The notes beneath the pieces were generated by a model. It saw only the letters and a list, made by a program, of their open reading frames with translations. It was not told the DNA's origin and did not search any database. Of a DNA stretch of 64,000 bases, positions 52,289-63,535 are shown one piece after another. This DNA comes from Entoloma clypeatum. Its lineage: Eukaryota; Basidiomycota; Agaricomycetes; Agaricales; Entolomataceae. How positions within the stretch are numbered: position 1 is the first letter of the stretch; each line of letters begins with the position of its first letter. Position numbers and translations under genes: made by a program. The stretch covers positions 1,116,001 through 1,180,000 of the forward strand of contig OY751488.1 in NCBI GenBank assembly GCA_963565915.1. Direction: 5' to 3'.

Positions 52289-55200
52289 TTACCCCCTTTC
52301 CAGATCTCGACTTCCAGGCGAGATATGATGTCGTCCGGGGTGTCCGTGAAATTCTCATATGGTTTAAATTCCAATCCTTCAAAGATGTTTGCGCGTAAGC
52401 GCCGGGGTGCATTCGGGTTTGATTTAAAGAAGTCCTCCACCGCTTCCTTGGCATGTTCTAGGTGATCTTCGGGTTCCCACGTGTTGTGGTCCTGAGTCAG
52501 ACCCTCCCATTGCACTAAATATTCCAGCTTTCCTCTCTTCAACCTTGAGTCAATAACTTTAGCGACATCGTACTCCTCTTTGCCATTGATAACTGTCGGG
52601 TTTGGTGCCTGCACCCTTTGTGATATAAATAGTGGTTCCTTAAATAATCAGACCCGTGATACATTGATGACCGGGTGGATTTTCCAAGTTTTTGGTAATT
52701 TAAGTTCTACAGCGTGTGACGAAATGATTTGGGTTATGGTATAGGGTCCAATCCATCGTTCGGCAATTTTCTTTAAGGGTCGGTTCAACTTTAGGTCTTT
52801 AGTCGATAACCAAACTTTGTCGCCAACTTTGTAAACTGGTGCATCACCCCGTTTCAGGTTTGCATACCGTTCCATCTCTTCTCGTGCTTTTACTAGCGCT
52901 GTTTCTGCCTCCTCATGAATCTTCTTCATTCGCTCCGCGAATTCTTTTGCCGGTTCTGACTTTTCTGCCCTCCGAGGTTCTACGCCCATCCTGGGATTAA
53001 ACCCATAATTTACATAGAACGGTGAAAACTGAGTTGCCGTGTGAATTTTATTATTATAGGCGAACTCCGCGGTTGCCATCCATTTGGGCCAATCTGTTTG
53101 CCGATGGGAAATAAATGATCTTAGATATTGCTCCAACTCCTGGTTGATGCGTTCTGTCTGTCTGTCTGTTTGCGGATGGTACGCCGTTGATAATTTAGTT
53201 GTGATCCCCAATATTTTATTTAGTTCCTTCATAAATATTGCCACAAATTGTGGTCCTTGGTCTGACGTTAACGATTCCGGCAGTCCATGAAGTTTCCAGA
53301 CTTCGTCTCGATATAGTTTAGCTAATCCTTCTGCTGAGACTTCATCGCGTGTTTTGATAAAGTGTGATTGCTTTGTCAATCTGCAAGCCACGACTAATAC
53401 TGTGTTGTACCCCTGAGCTTCTGGGAGTCCTACAATAAAGTCTGCTGTAACATGTTTCCATGGTCCTGCATGTTCTGTGTTTGCTTTTAATTTACCGGCT
53501 AGCGGTTGAGGCACGTTTTTTGATCGTTGACATCTGTCGCAGCCCTCGACGTATGCTTTGACCATGTTTGTAATACTAGGCCACCAATAATTATGTGTAA
53601 CCAATTCCAGGGTCTTCCACTGCCCTGAGTGTCCTGCAACTGGGTTGTCATGGTGTAATTTAATTATTTCCTCCCTGAGTTCCTGACTTTTCGGAACATA
53701 AACTTTTCCTCAATGTAACCAGAGTCCCTGCTCTTCGTGCCATTCATCTGTGTGCAATGTTTTGGTATTTGTTTTTTTTAACTCTTCCACTGCTTTCAAC
53801 ACTTGTTCATCAAACTCCTTGGCATCCCTGATGTGTTTTAATAGTTTACTTTCTTGTCCATCAATAAGTATGTGACCTTGATCCATTGCTCGCAAGTGGA
53901 AGTATTCGGGTTTTAATAATGTTACGTCTTCGTTGTCATTTTCCACCCCCTTTCTATGATCGACCCTTCTCGAAAGAGCATCCGCCTTTCCCATTGAGGT
54001 GCCAGCCTTGTGTATTAATTTGAAATTGAAATGTGTTAGATACAACACCCAGCGTGCTTGTCGGCGATTAAGCTTTCGTCCCTTCATGAAGTACTCGAGG
54101 TTTTTATGATCGGTCCAGATCTCGACCTCATGTTTGGCTCCTTCAAGGTGGTGTCTCCATGCTTCCAGCACTCGAATTATGCCCAGCATTTCTTTATCGT
54201 GTATGTCGTAATTTTGTTCCACATCATTCAATCCTTTAGATGGGGAGGCGCGTGGCCTCCGTTTCTCATCCTCACATTCCATAGATAGAATTGCTCCTGT
54301 AGCAAAGTCCGATGCGTCTGATTCTACTCTCAACTTCCGATCTGGATTGGGAGATACTAATATAGGTGCTTCCATAAATAATTTCTTTAGCATATCAAAC
54401 GCTTCCTCCTGTTCCTCTTTCCAATTCCAGATTGTTTCTTTCCTTGTTAATTTATGTAATGGCCCTGCCACTTTAGAGAAGTCTTTGACAAATCTTCGAT
54501 AGAAATTGGCCAATCCTAGAAACGACTGGACTTCTTTGACTTTCGTTGGTCTCGGCCATTGTTTGATGGCGTCTACTTTTGAAGGATCCATTCAAATTCC
54601 ATCTTTCCCAATAATTAACCCTAAGAACTCTATTGTGTCTCTGTCAAAGAAACATTTTCCCGGTTTTAAGAATAAGTCGTTTTCCCGTAATCTTTTTAGA
54701 ATTTCCTCCATGATTTCACTGTGTCCTTTTTCTCCTTCAGTTGCTACCAATATATCATCAATATAGATAACTACGTCTCCTTGATCAATCAAGTCTCTAA
54801 ATATGTCGTTCATCATGGTTTGAAACATGCTTGGGGAATTATTTAATCCGAAGAACATAACTGTTGGTTCGAAGGCTCCATCTGGGGTTGTAAATGCCGC
54901 TTTCCACTTGTCTCCTTCTTTGATGCGTACATTGTTATACCCCCATCTGAGGTCCATTTTGGTAAACTTTTTCTTTCCCTTCAATTTATCAATCAATTCC
55001 GGAATCAACGGGAGTGGATAATTATTGCGAACGGTCCAGCTGTTAATATGTTGGTAATCCTGTACCATTCGTTTCTTTCCGTCTTTTTTGGGTATAAAGA
55101 ATACTGGTGAAGTTTGTGGTGACTTGGTAGGTCAAATATTGCGTAATTGATCGTTTACAAATTCGGATACTTCTTTCCTTTCATCCGGTGACAGGGGATA

Positions 55201-56208
55201 GACTTTGCCCTTTTTTGGTATGAAATCCGGTTTTAAGTCTATAGCGTGATCCCATGGTTTCCTGACTGGTAATCTCTCTGATGCTTTCTTTTCAAAGACT
55301 GATAGATATTTGTGATATTTCCGGGGGACAACCTGTTCCGCCGGTACTTCCTCTGAGAGTTCTCCCTTAGCTGCCCTGAGCATGTGGATTACTTCCTCCT
55401 TCACTTCTTCCTCATTTTTTTCTACTACTTCTTCCATTCTTCCACCCCATCTGGTCCTTGCAGTTTTATTTAAGTAACGTGTTCGATGCATGCCACATTC
55501 TTCTGGACATCTTGATAATTTAATTTCCGCTTTTTCCCAATCGATTTCTGGATGATGACGTTTCAGCCAAGTATGTCCAACGATAATTTTAGCTTTTCCT
55601 AGGTTGCATGCTTCAAACACTGCTATCTCCACGTGTCCTTTATACCGCATAGCCATGACTGCTTCATGTGTGATCGAACCTCCTTGGTTAAGCATGCCAT
55701 CAACATTGTAGACCCGAATGGGGAAAGGTAGTTCCCTTAATTTAATGTTGTTCCTTTTGGTGAAGTCCAGATCTATGAACATCCCTGTTGCCCCTGAGTC
55801 TAATAATGCTTCAACATCAAATGTGCGTGTGTCCTGCAACGTTTCCAGCGTGATTTTCATCATAAGCTCCTTTTCCAAAGAAGCGGATCGAATAAAAGAT
55901 GGTTCCCCCATAGAGTCTGTTTGCCTAGTTAAATTATCTGATTCTTCGCAACAGGGAATCAAGCATTCATCCGTAGGGGACAAACCAAGCCTCGTTGCTG
56001 AGGGCTCCCCAATGATATAGTTTACAAGTGTATCTAAGTCCGATTCATCTGTGCTATTTTTTTGGTTTTTTACCTTTTTGGGTTTGTCCAATAGTATTTT
56101 ATTGTATGTAACTGCTGCGTCCGTAAGCTTTTGAAACCAAGAATTTACAGTGTCTTTATGTATGTAAGAGTCTATAGGCAATTGTTCATATCGATTTGTC
56201 AGAGCCAG
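52102..56208 (-). pseudogene. Gypsy-C pol with chromodomain, at least four stops
   Basis: It starts in the -1 frame at the gag end (QPVIPPLALTNRYEQ) and carries protease (LLDSGATGMFI, about 55,790), RT (YIDDILV, about 54,755), RNase H ([17 protein letters not shown]), integrase (HHCC remnants, VACRLTKQ, SDQGPQF) and chromodomain (about 52,430-52,580, YLVQWEGLTQDHNTWEP). TGA codons at 55,132, 54,592, 53,710 and 52,648 break it, each where Arg is expected (for example GYI-R-PSKSP, GKDGI-R-MDPSK). The frame does not stop at the purine tract but continues about 62 codons into the 3' LTR. Confidence 0.93.
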
Positions 56209-56216
56209 CGGGGGAA

Positions 56217-57315
56217 TTACTGGTTGACGTTTACAAAATCCTGCTGCGCTGCAGCCTGTCCGTTGTTCTGAGCCGGTTGGCCCTGCTGTCCATTATTAGC
56301 TTGACGTGCTTGACGCCTCGCATTGATCTGTCTCAAAATTTCCTCCTCCTCTTGTTCGTCGATCTGTTCAATCATTGCCGCTTGTACCCTGCGCTGCGGC
56401 CGTCTGCAATCTCGGGTAAAGTGCCCCTGTCCGCCGCAGTTATAACAATTACCAGGAGCGCGTCTCTGGTTCCTATCAACGTCCATTGCATTCGGATCCC
56501 GTCGTGGTTGCTGCTGTTGTTGTTGTTGACCGTTTTGTTGTTGAGAACGGTACCCCCCATTCTGTAGTTGCCCAAAGGGCCTCTGTTGCTGCTGCTGCTG
56601 TTGACCATATGCGGGCCGATTGCCCCATGTGTTATGTTGTTGTCCAAAGTTATTGCCAGTTCTCATGCCTGGTCTTGCTGCGAAAGTCTCTTCCACTCTG
56701 CCGATTGCCAAAATTTCTTCACAGGTGCCCTGCACCATGGACTTTCTCCTCCCTTGCTGGAAGAGTTGTTGCATGATAGATTCCTTGGTGTTCCTTTCCA
56801 AAAGGGTTACGCCGTGCCTTTCCTCAATCTTGCCCTTGATCACCAGGGTCCCGAATTGCGTAATCCAATCATCGGTCTTCATTGAACCTTGCTTAAAGCT
56901 CTCGATTGTGGATCAGGCCCATTCGATCTCAGTGGTGGGACAAAACCTCATTGTGATTTCACTGACTAGCTCTTGGTACGTTGGCCAGTCTTCTGATTCC
57001 ATACATTGATTTAAACGGGTTTCCCCATAAACTCCTGCCATGGGACCGTCCAATCGCGACGCAATGCACACTTCTTCTTCCCCATTGAATAGCTCTCGGT
57101 TGACCCTGAGCCAGGCGAGCATCTTAGTCCACCATACTGTGAACGTTGCTTTGGATCCATTGTATTTGCCGGGATCCGCGGCGACTTCTAATTTCCTTCC
57201 ATGATTGTTGTTTTGTGGGGGGGGGGTGATTAAACAGTGGTAACGGAGGTAAGGGTGATGGTGCGTGGTGTTGTTCAAATTCTTCGTCGAATTGGGCGTT
57301 GGTGCCTTCGGCCAT
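56217..57315 (-). pseudogene. Gypsy-C gag, Gln-rich, frameshifted
   Basis: The ATG at 57,315 (MAEGTNAQFDEEFEQ) leads into a run of ten C (plus-strand G10 at 57,217-57,226), where a one-base slip is needed to reach the capsid frame (KLEVAADPGKYNGSKATF, WWTKMLAWL). TGA at 56,913-56,915 follows EIEWA, where Arg is expected before STIESFKQG. The C-terminal part is Gln/Asn-rich with CAG/CAA runs and one CCHC knuckle (CYNCGGQGHFTRDC, about 56,410-56,450). Gag ends TAA at 56,217, with pol in the -1 frame. The homopolymer slip could be a sequencing artefact. Confidence 0.88.
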
Positions 57316-57891
57316 GATGGTGTGATGAGTGGGAGTGGTTGTTTTTTGAACAGTAGTACCTTGCGTCGGGCGCGCGACCCTGTTCTAACGCTTAGGCGAG
57401 AAAAAATCTAAAAGAAAAAACCCAAAGAGCGATCTGTTTACCCAGGTAGCTGATTTACCCGAGCAAAGGAAGATCTAGGAAAAATGAAGTCCACGCGGTC
57501 AGATCCTTTACGCGCACTGGACTGGTCGATATCCTGAAATAGGATCGGGGGTTGGAACACCTTTTGCGATCTAGACGTGTACGGTCTGCTCTCTCCAACC
57601 GTCACATGCGCCAGCAGCTTTCCCAAAGGTTAGTTGCGTCGGCCTTTGGTCACCTCAACACGGGATGGGCTCAACGTTTTCCTATGTGTCTCAAACAGCA
57701 ACACTAGATATGGTGGGTGCACCAAGTGTTTCTCTTCTTATCCCTGAAGTCCGGGAGATCCCCCTTAATGCTAGGGTCCGCATGTAATAACGAAGTGCGA
57801 CTTTTAACGCAAAAGTGCGAAATGGCGGGGATAGTGATGATGGAGTGGGAAGTGTGTGTTTGGGCGGGCGAGTAGAAAGAGCTTGTTCTTC
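57316..57891 (-). other. Gypsy-C leader and self-priming PBS
   Basis: A 5' leader of about 570 nt has no ORF of note. Next to the LTR, after 2 nt, lies AGAACAAGCT on the minus strand (57,880-57,889). This is the exact complement of AGCTTGTTCT in the LTR (57,999-58,008), which sits 33 nt after TATATAAG (58,034-58,041). It has the same geometry as the other Gypsy families and no tRNA-like PBS. Confidence 0.8.
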
Positions 57892-58180
57892 TGTTGAGGC
57901 GACGCTAAGTCAAACGACGTCGCGAGCCCAAACTTAGGAACGAAGTGGAAAGATGGTAAGAGAACTGTATTGCCAAGAAACCCAGCGGGAATCTCAAGAG
58001 AACAAGCTATCGAATACAAGTGAAAGTACCCTACTTATATATGTAAATTCCATGAGGCTGTGTTGTGGCAGCGTCATGCTGCACGATAATGATAAGATGT
58101 CCTCATGTACGATATGATGTAGATAAGATAAGATCAAGATAAGATAAGATAAAGTAAAAAGTGAAAATACAATCATAACA
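57892..58180 (-). repeat. Gypsy-C 5' LTR
   Basis: The 289-bp LTR is a few changes from the 3' copy (for example GATCAAG against GATCGAG, and AATACAATC against AATACGATC, both CpG losses). It is followed by GAGAT. Confidence 0.95.
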
Positions 58181-58185
58181 GAGAT

Positions 58186-58906
58186 GGAAAGTCGTTGCAT
58201 TGAGGAAAGGGTGGTAAATACTCTCGCGAGCGACATCAAATGCAGATCCAAGATTTCTCCACCATCGCGATGGACATTGTCCAGATTGAGTTGATGCAAG
58301 AGGTGTGTCGCAGACATTGTCCAAGCCTTGTTTGGCTTCAGGGTCTGTTGTCGGGTATGTAGTGTAGGAATGATATAGGCCAAATTCGTCGGGTTCCGTC
58401 TCAAATACAATGGGTTCTGGAACTGTAGGTGCAGGTGACAGCGATGGTGATGGAGCGCGGGGAGGCGGTGTCAAGTTTTGTGTAGGTTCAGGCATATGGG
58501 GGACTGCTGTCCGGTTTGACGGTACAAAATCTTTGAAACCCTTTGGAAAATACCTGCGACGACCAGAACGGGTCGGTGTGATCATGGGGGCAGGTTCTGC
58601 AAGTGGATGTTGCATGATATCATTGGGCTGATCAACTTGAATCGGCTGATCGACAACCATCGGTACATCTTCATTCTTCGTGCGAAGTTGTCTATATAGT
58701 GTTACTATCATTATTGGAGACTTAGCACTCACTGCCTCCACCTGTGGTGGATTATCTTTTGCAACCGTGACCTTTCTATGTTTTGCAACTTTCTCTCGTT
58801 TGCTCAAAAGTTTGCTTGTCTGTTTTTGCGCCACTTCACACACATTGCGATGCCTGCCCATTGATGCATCATCCTGGAAGGATCTGCCACAGGGGCAGTC
58901 AACCAT
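58186..58906 (-). pseudogene. Plavaka transposase gene, N-terminal part
   Basis: The ATG at 58,906 (MVDCPCGRSFQDDASMGRHRNVC) begins a C2H2-type finger typical of Plavaka N-termini, followed by a basic region, a Pro-rich linker (PPRAPSPSLSPAP), the EPDEFGLYHSYTTYPTTDPE block and FLNATTFHL. It reads directly, across the duplicated ATCTC, into MNWFYGG at 51,994. Upstream codons to 59,008 are hydrophobic and open but not needed. An apparent GTGAGT...TATATAG intron at about 58,680-58,732 would cause a stop, so the frame is read unspliced. It is inactivated by Gypsy-C. Confidence 0.78.
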
Positions 58907-59146
58907 CAGAAGCAGAAAAACAAAGAAGAGGACAAGCTGAAGGAACTCCAGGGTGGCAGGATATATCACAGTCGGGAAATGTTGAAACAACTGAGATGAG
59001 TCGCTCACCTATCATGTGACCGTTGATCAAACGCGTCAAAAGTGTTATCGATTGACATGGCTCTCTTCATTCTCCCCCACCACAATCTTTTACTCCACCT
59101 TCTTTTTCCCAACCACCATCTTCTCCCCCACCATCATCTGTACACC
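58907..59146. promoter_or_regulatory. Shared 240-nt divergent intergenic region
   Basis: It separates the start codons of the Plavaka gene (minus) and the DUF6698-type gene (plus). The plus-strand side is pyrimidine-rich (CTCCCCCACCACAATC, TTCTCCCCCACC), as is common at fungal transcription starts. No clear TATA box. It is short enough to act as a bidirectional promoter; that is inference. Confidence 0.5.
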
Positions 59147-61017
59147 ATGCCATCCTCCTCCTCATCTTCCCATCACTCAAAACACCAAAATGATAATAAC
59201 ATGAAGAAACGCAAGCGCGGCCGAGGCGACAAGCAGACGAGCATGAAGAAATCTCGGAAGGAGCCCAAGTAAGTGTCCGAACTCCACCTCTTTCCTTATT
59301 AACTAATCTGTCATTAGATCTGACGATGACAAGGAGGAAAACAACTTCAAACAGTATAGAACCTTCGCCAGGTGGATCGCTCGCAGCGAACACCTTTTTG
59401 TGTCTTGGTGGACCGTCCTGGATGTTGGACTCAAGCTCGAGGCTGAGGAATATGATGGGGGGAAAGACGCGTGAGCTGATTATATGCGTCATTTCTGCAT
59501 ACTATTCATCTCTCTATCAGTTTTATGAAGAAATACCACCTCGAGATCACCCTTTACCATAGACTTCGCACCAAATACCCCAGAAAATTTGGCCAAGACC
59601 TCAAGAAGATTGAGAGAAACTATAAGCATCTGAAGAAGGTGGTTGGTTCGGTATGTATTTTTGTCTTTTCTCATGTTTTCAACGCATATAATCAGTTCTA
59701 TGTAGTTGAAGAGTGGCGCATCTGGAGCACACGCAGATGATGCAAGCGGCTTGCTCACTGATGGCCTGCAGTACGTTGCCGCGAAGATAGGATCGCCAGC
59801 CCCGTCCATCCCAGCAAAGGCAAGGAAGGCCGACGTTCGAGGTTTTAATCACCCCATGCTTGCCCAGCTTCTCTGTCCTATCGAATACATTACATCTTTC
59901 GATGCAGATCCCGAGGGGTCTGCACTTTTTCTCTCTGTCGTTCATACTTGACCTTCCCCTCTAGATTTTGCGCTAAGCTTCAGATCGGGCGTGTCAAAGT
60001 TCACAGCACTGACTTTCCACTCTGCCTGTATGACGAGGTGCTCATTGACGAGGACAACCCTGGGGTAGGACTTCTGCGGAGCGAGATTCTTGTTGTGGTA
60101 TGTCTTCACATTTATTACAACAATACCATTATTTCTAAATTGATTCAGTTCTTTCAACACATCTTTACTGGCCCATCCACGGCACTCAAAGACCATCCGG
60201 GCGGCAGCAAAGCAAAAAAAGGGCAGGCAGAAATGAATGATATGACGGCGGTCACGCCAGGCGCAATTGCTTATGCAGCCACCCAAGTAAGGGCGTCTCG
60301 AGTCCACGATATCTTACTAATGTGATTCCACCTAGCTCTGTTGGTGTTTGGGCGCGTCAGATGATTGGCGTCTTGATGACGGCAATTGGAAACCAGCAGA
60401 ATTCTATGGCGCAATCATGCAAGCATTTGGAATTGATACCACGAGTGGCAATGATGGTGAGGATGAACATGATGTCGATGAAGATGACCCTATGGAAGCA
60501 GCCCTTGAGTGGGCGATGGAGATGATCATGTGGTGGAATCAGTACATCCAGCAATCCTTTGTCACATTTATTCTTACATTGTGCCAGAAAAATATTCGGT
60601 ATCAAGTCAGCCACCGAAACGACCACCCCACCTCATGGCTCCACCCTCGACAGACTTCTGGCTAAGCGCAAGGCAGAAAAACAATCAAAGAACTCCACGA
60701 CAACCACAAACCACGCGGCCGTCTCCTTGCCTGGACCCAGTCGCTCTCCGGTAGACCACAATAGACGCAAGGCATTGTCGTCACCAAGTCGTCCACGCCC
60801 ATATTCCATGGAGAGTGGGGAGGAAAGGCACAGAGGAGAAGATGGTGATAGTGATGACGATCGTGACAACAACAGCGACCGTGAGAGCGATAGCGGCAGC
60901 AGGGGTAGTACCAGCAACAAGGGTGAAAGTGAGAGGGTGAACGGCGACGATGACTCGGGTGATGATGACTCGGGTGACGATGACTCGGGCGATGATGACT
61001 CGTCCGACGACAAGTAG
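59147..61017 (+). CDS. DUF6698-type protein, 8 exons, apparently intact
   Basis: Exons 59,147-59,268; 59,318-59,470; 59,521-59,650; 59,706-59,917; 59,965-60,097; 60,149-60,286; 60,336-60,541; 60,588-61,017 give 507 residues without a stop. The seven introns are 46-55 nt with GT...AG (intron 4 uses GTCTGC) and CTAAT-like branch sites. The N-terminus is Ser-rich with a KKRKRGRG nuclear-localisation-like motif at residues 20-27. The core (about 40-370) carries motifs I associate with basidiomycete DUF6698: GFNHPMLAQLLCP, FDADPE, LYDE, HIFTGPSTA, WWNQKIFG. The tail is low-complexity and ends in acidic DDSGD repeats. Molecular function unknown. It is the only undamaged cellular-style gene here. 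Confidence 0.82.
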
Positions 61018-61692
61018 ATTGAGTGTTCCGTGGCTCCCATCTCAAACATGGTCAGATCATTTTGCCTCTTTTCATGCTTTGCTGATACAAATTTCCAGCC
61101 TCGCTTCGTTGCATATCATCGGCAATGCCGACTATGATTTTTCCGCCCTGCCACTGCTGGCTCTCTCTTCACGTTGACACTCTATGCCCGCTTTTCTCTT
61201 AACTCCACCCTACCGTATGTGGTTTCTATGCCTGCCTCCGTGACTAATTTGCTTGTTCTCGTCTCACCAATGACACTCCTGTTTGATGTTATCGCCTCGG
61301 TCTGCTGGTCTGTCTGTATTTGTCCATCTGCCTCTCTTTTTGTCCGTGTTTGTTGTATCAGTAGCTCAGCAATGCAAACATTCATTTTTATGATACAAAC
61401 ATCGAATGTGACCAAAAAAATGGGGAGAAGGAATAATGCCTCGTAACTTTGCCACACAATCCCAATCCCTCCATATTCTGGAATGCTCCCCATGATGTCC
61501 CGACTTTGCCATGCAATCCCGATTGCTTATATGTTCTTGCAGCCTGGTATGTCATTGAACAGTCCTTCAAACATTGCTGACCATATATTTATGTCGTACT
61601 TGGGGCTCGCGTGAAAACTCAATCAAGTATTCTGTTGGTATGTCGGCTTCCCTCCAAGTTCTCGAAAGGTCAGGGGAAATTTTCGCACCTCT
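61018..61692. other. 3' flank of the DUF6698-type gene; nothing recognised
   Basis: Possible 3' UTR followed by unique sequence. The open frames here are short and show no domain features. Confidence 0.45.
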
Positions 61693-62521
61693 ATGAACAT
61701 AAATCTCAAAGTTCAGCAACAGTTTGACCAAAAATTGGCAACATGTCGCGTGTCGGACACGAAATCATCCGACTGTATTGTATCGGATAGGCTGACCATG
61801 TTGCTCTCAAACGGGCATGTTCGCAGACGATGTATTGGCGGGTATACTTATTGTGCTTTTCACGATGCAGAAGCTGAGATAGAGTTACAGGGTTCACTCA
61901 CTGACACAATGAAGCAATTGGCTGATGCAGAGGCATTTGTGGTGCGGTTTGCTGGTGGGGCATGCAATCGCAGTACGGCCCACATCTACATCTCAGGATT
62001 GCCATTCTGCGCAAAGTCCAGCTCAGTGTATGAGAACTACTGGGGGCGTACACGAGGGCTGATGGATGTGAAGGGGAGTGCGATGAAGGGATGGCTGAGT
62101 GCGTGTATTGTGATGCGGAGAACAGATTCATATGTTGCCTCAGTTGCATTCTCTGTGGACGGCACCTGTATTGTCTCTGGCTCGCATGATTGCACAATCC
62201 GAGTATGGGACGCACACAGTGGCGATGCCATTGCTGGACCATTTCAAGGTCACACAGATTTGGTCGTGTCCGTTGTGTTCTTCCAGGATGGCACCCGCAT
62301 CATCTCTGGCTCGTATGATCACACGATACGAATATGGGACGCACGCAGGGCGATGCCCTTGCTGGACCATTTCGAGGGCACACAGATTTGGTCATGTCAG
62401 TTGTGTTCTCTCAGGACGACAGCCGCATCGTGTCTGGCTCATATGATCACACAATTGGAGTATGGGACGCACGCAGTGGCGATGCCATTGCTGGACCATT
62501 TCGAGGGCACACAGCTGCGGT
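61693..62521 (+). pseudogene. NLR-type WD40-repeat fragment, 5' part
   Basis: A frame reading RFAGGACNRSTAHIYISGLPFCAKSS and then KGSAMKGW precedes WD40 blades (VASVAFSVDGTCIVSGSHDCTIRVWDAHSGDAIAGPF, in tandem units of ~129 bp). The pre-repeat segment HIYIS-LPF is the one that joins NACHT to WD40 in basidiomycete NLR proteins. A 1-nt deletion in CGCAGGGC (about 62,350) shifts the frame between blades. No NACHT domain is in the window. The blades are very similar to each other, as in fungal NLRs whose repeats turn over rapidly. The upstream ~80 codons are of uncertain relevance. Confidence 0.7.
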
Positions 62522-62979
62522 TGTTATGGATTCGCTATCCATGGCATTGATCGCTCAGACAAGATACAAGACATAGAGGCCTTATCTGATTAATGGCCAG
62601 TTTCATCTTATCTATTGGTTTCATGCTTACTATTCACTTTTACATCATTTGGGCCCCGGCCTCCGCTTACTCACTACAGTATGGTCATCGTTACCATATC
62701 TAGATGGTTACTCTCACACATCCTTGACATCATGTTACTTATTGGACTATACTTAGATACTCTGACTCACGCCGCAGCAGTTACCATAGACACCTACTCC
62801 GGGTCCGCTTCTGGAGTCAGACCGGAACCGCTCTAGAGTCATCTAGATGACTTGACCTTCTAGTATATATAGGGTAGATACATTGCATGTATTCCCCAGA
62901 TCTAGCAATCACCTTGGTATCCGCCTTTGCTACTTAAGCCTCTCTGCCTAAGCATCGCATGGGTTTGTCAACCATAACA
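62522..62979 (+). repeat. Solo LTR F (Gypsy-A-like), 458 bp
   Basis: TGTTATGGATTCG...ACCATAACA, flanked by the 5-bp duplication GCGGT (62,517-62,521 and 62,980-62,984), interrupts the WD40 frame. TATATATA at 62,864-62,871 is followed 34 nt later by AGATCTAGCAA (62,898-62,908), closely resembling the Gypsy-A self-primer AGATTTAGCAA. No internal sequence remains. The LTR is only distantly similar to Gypsy-A overall. Confidence 0.88.
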
Positions 62980-63115
62980 GCGGTAATGTCAGTCGTGTTC
63001 TCTCTGGACAGCACCAGCATTGTCTCTGGCTCGTATGATCACACGATCTGAGTATGGGACGCGCGGAGTGGCTACACTGTTGCTGGACCGTTTCGAGGCC
63101 ACATCAGCAAACCCT
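62980..63115 (+). pseudogene. WD40-repeat fragment, 3' part
   Basis: It continues the WD40 blade after LTR F (VMSVVFSLDSTSIVSGSYDHTI) and has TGA at 63,049-63,051, where the paralogous blade has CGA (TI-R-VWDARSG). It ends near GPFRGHISKPW, after which homology is lost. Confidence 0.72.
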
Positions 63116-63535
63116 GGTGACGTTAGCCAGCCCTGCACAGTGTTGTATAGGGCCATAGCCCCATAGCAAGGGTTCTTTGCTGTGCAACACTGTCAATTCC
63201 CACGTCACAACTATATGATGCTGTCATGGATACCATCAATCCTGTCCAGTGCTAGGCAGACAGGGTCCTTCTGTGTAGCATCCTAGTGTGTAGAGTGTAT
63301 AGCTCTCATAGCATACATAGAATGGGGTCCCCATAACACCAGATTGCACAAATTCTTTCGCACATAAAATAAATAGAAACCAAAATCATTATATTCACTG
63401 TATTCTACATGATGTAACAAACAGTAATACAAAGCTGAATTAACTATGAGCGAAGGACGCGAAGGATATGGCATGCACAACTGCTCCATGTTTCTTCTCG
63501 AGCACCTCTGACACTGCATTCTAACCCCCATGAGG
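63116..63535. other. Intergenic DNA; no gene recognised
   Basis: It contains a small inverted repeat (ACAGTGTTG at about 63,138 against CAACACTGT at about 63,188) and AT-rich sequence. No coding features seen. Confidence 0.4.

Larger units (their letters stand above)
52000..58180 (-). mobile_element. Gypsy-C, full-length, minus strand, decayed
   Basis: A chromovirus with 289-bp LTRs (57,892-58,180 is 5', 52,000-52,288 is 3'; TGTTATGAT...GCCTCAACA on the element strand) and the perfect duplication GAGAT (51,995-51,999 and 58,181-58,185). It is inserted in the Plavaka transposase frame. Order: LTR, self-primer site, ~570-nt leader, gag, pol with chromodomain, LTR. Pol has at least four TGA codons and gag one, plus a homopolymer frameshift. 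Confidence 0.96.

Noticed and set aside
58680..58732. Intron GTGAGT...TATATAG in the Plavaka N-terminal exon
   Set aside because: Removing the 41 nt brings a stop codon into frame soon after; the unspliced frame is open.
61693..61930. N-terminal domain of the WD40 gene
   Set aside because: The first ~80 codons show no similarity I recognise to NLR linkers and the ATG is arbitrary; only the part from about 61,930 is supported.
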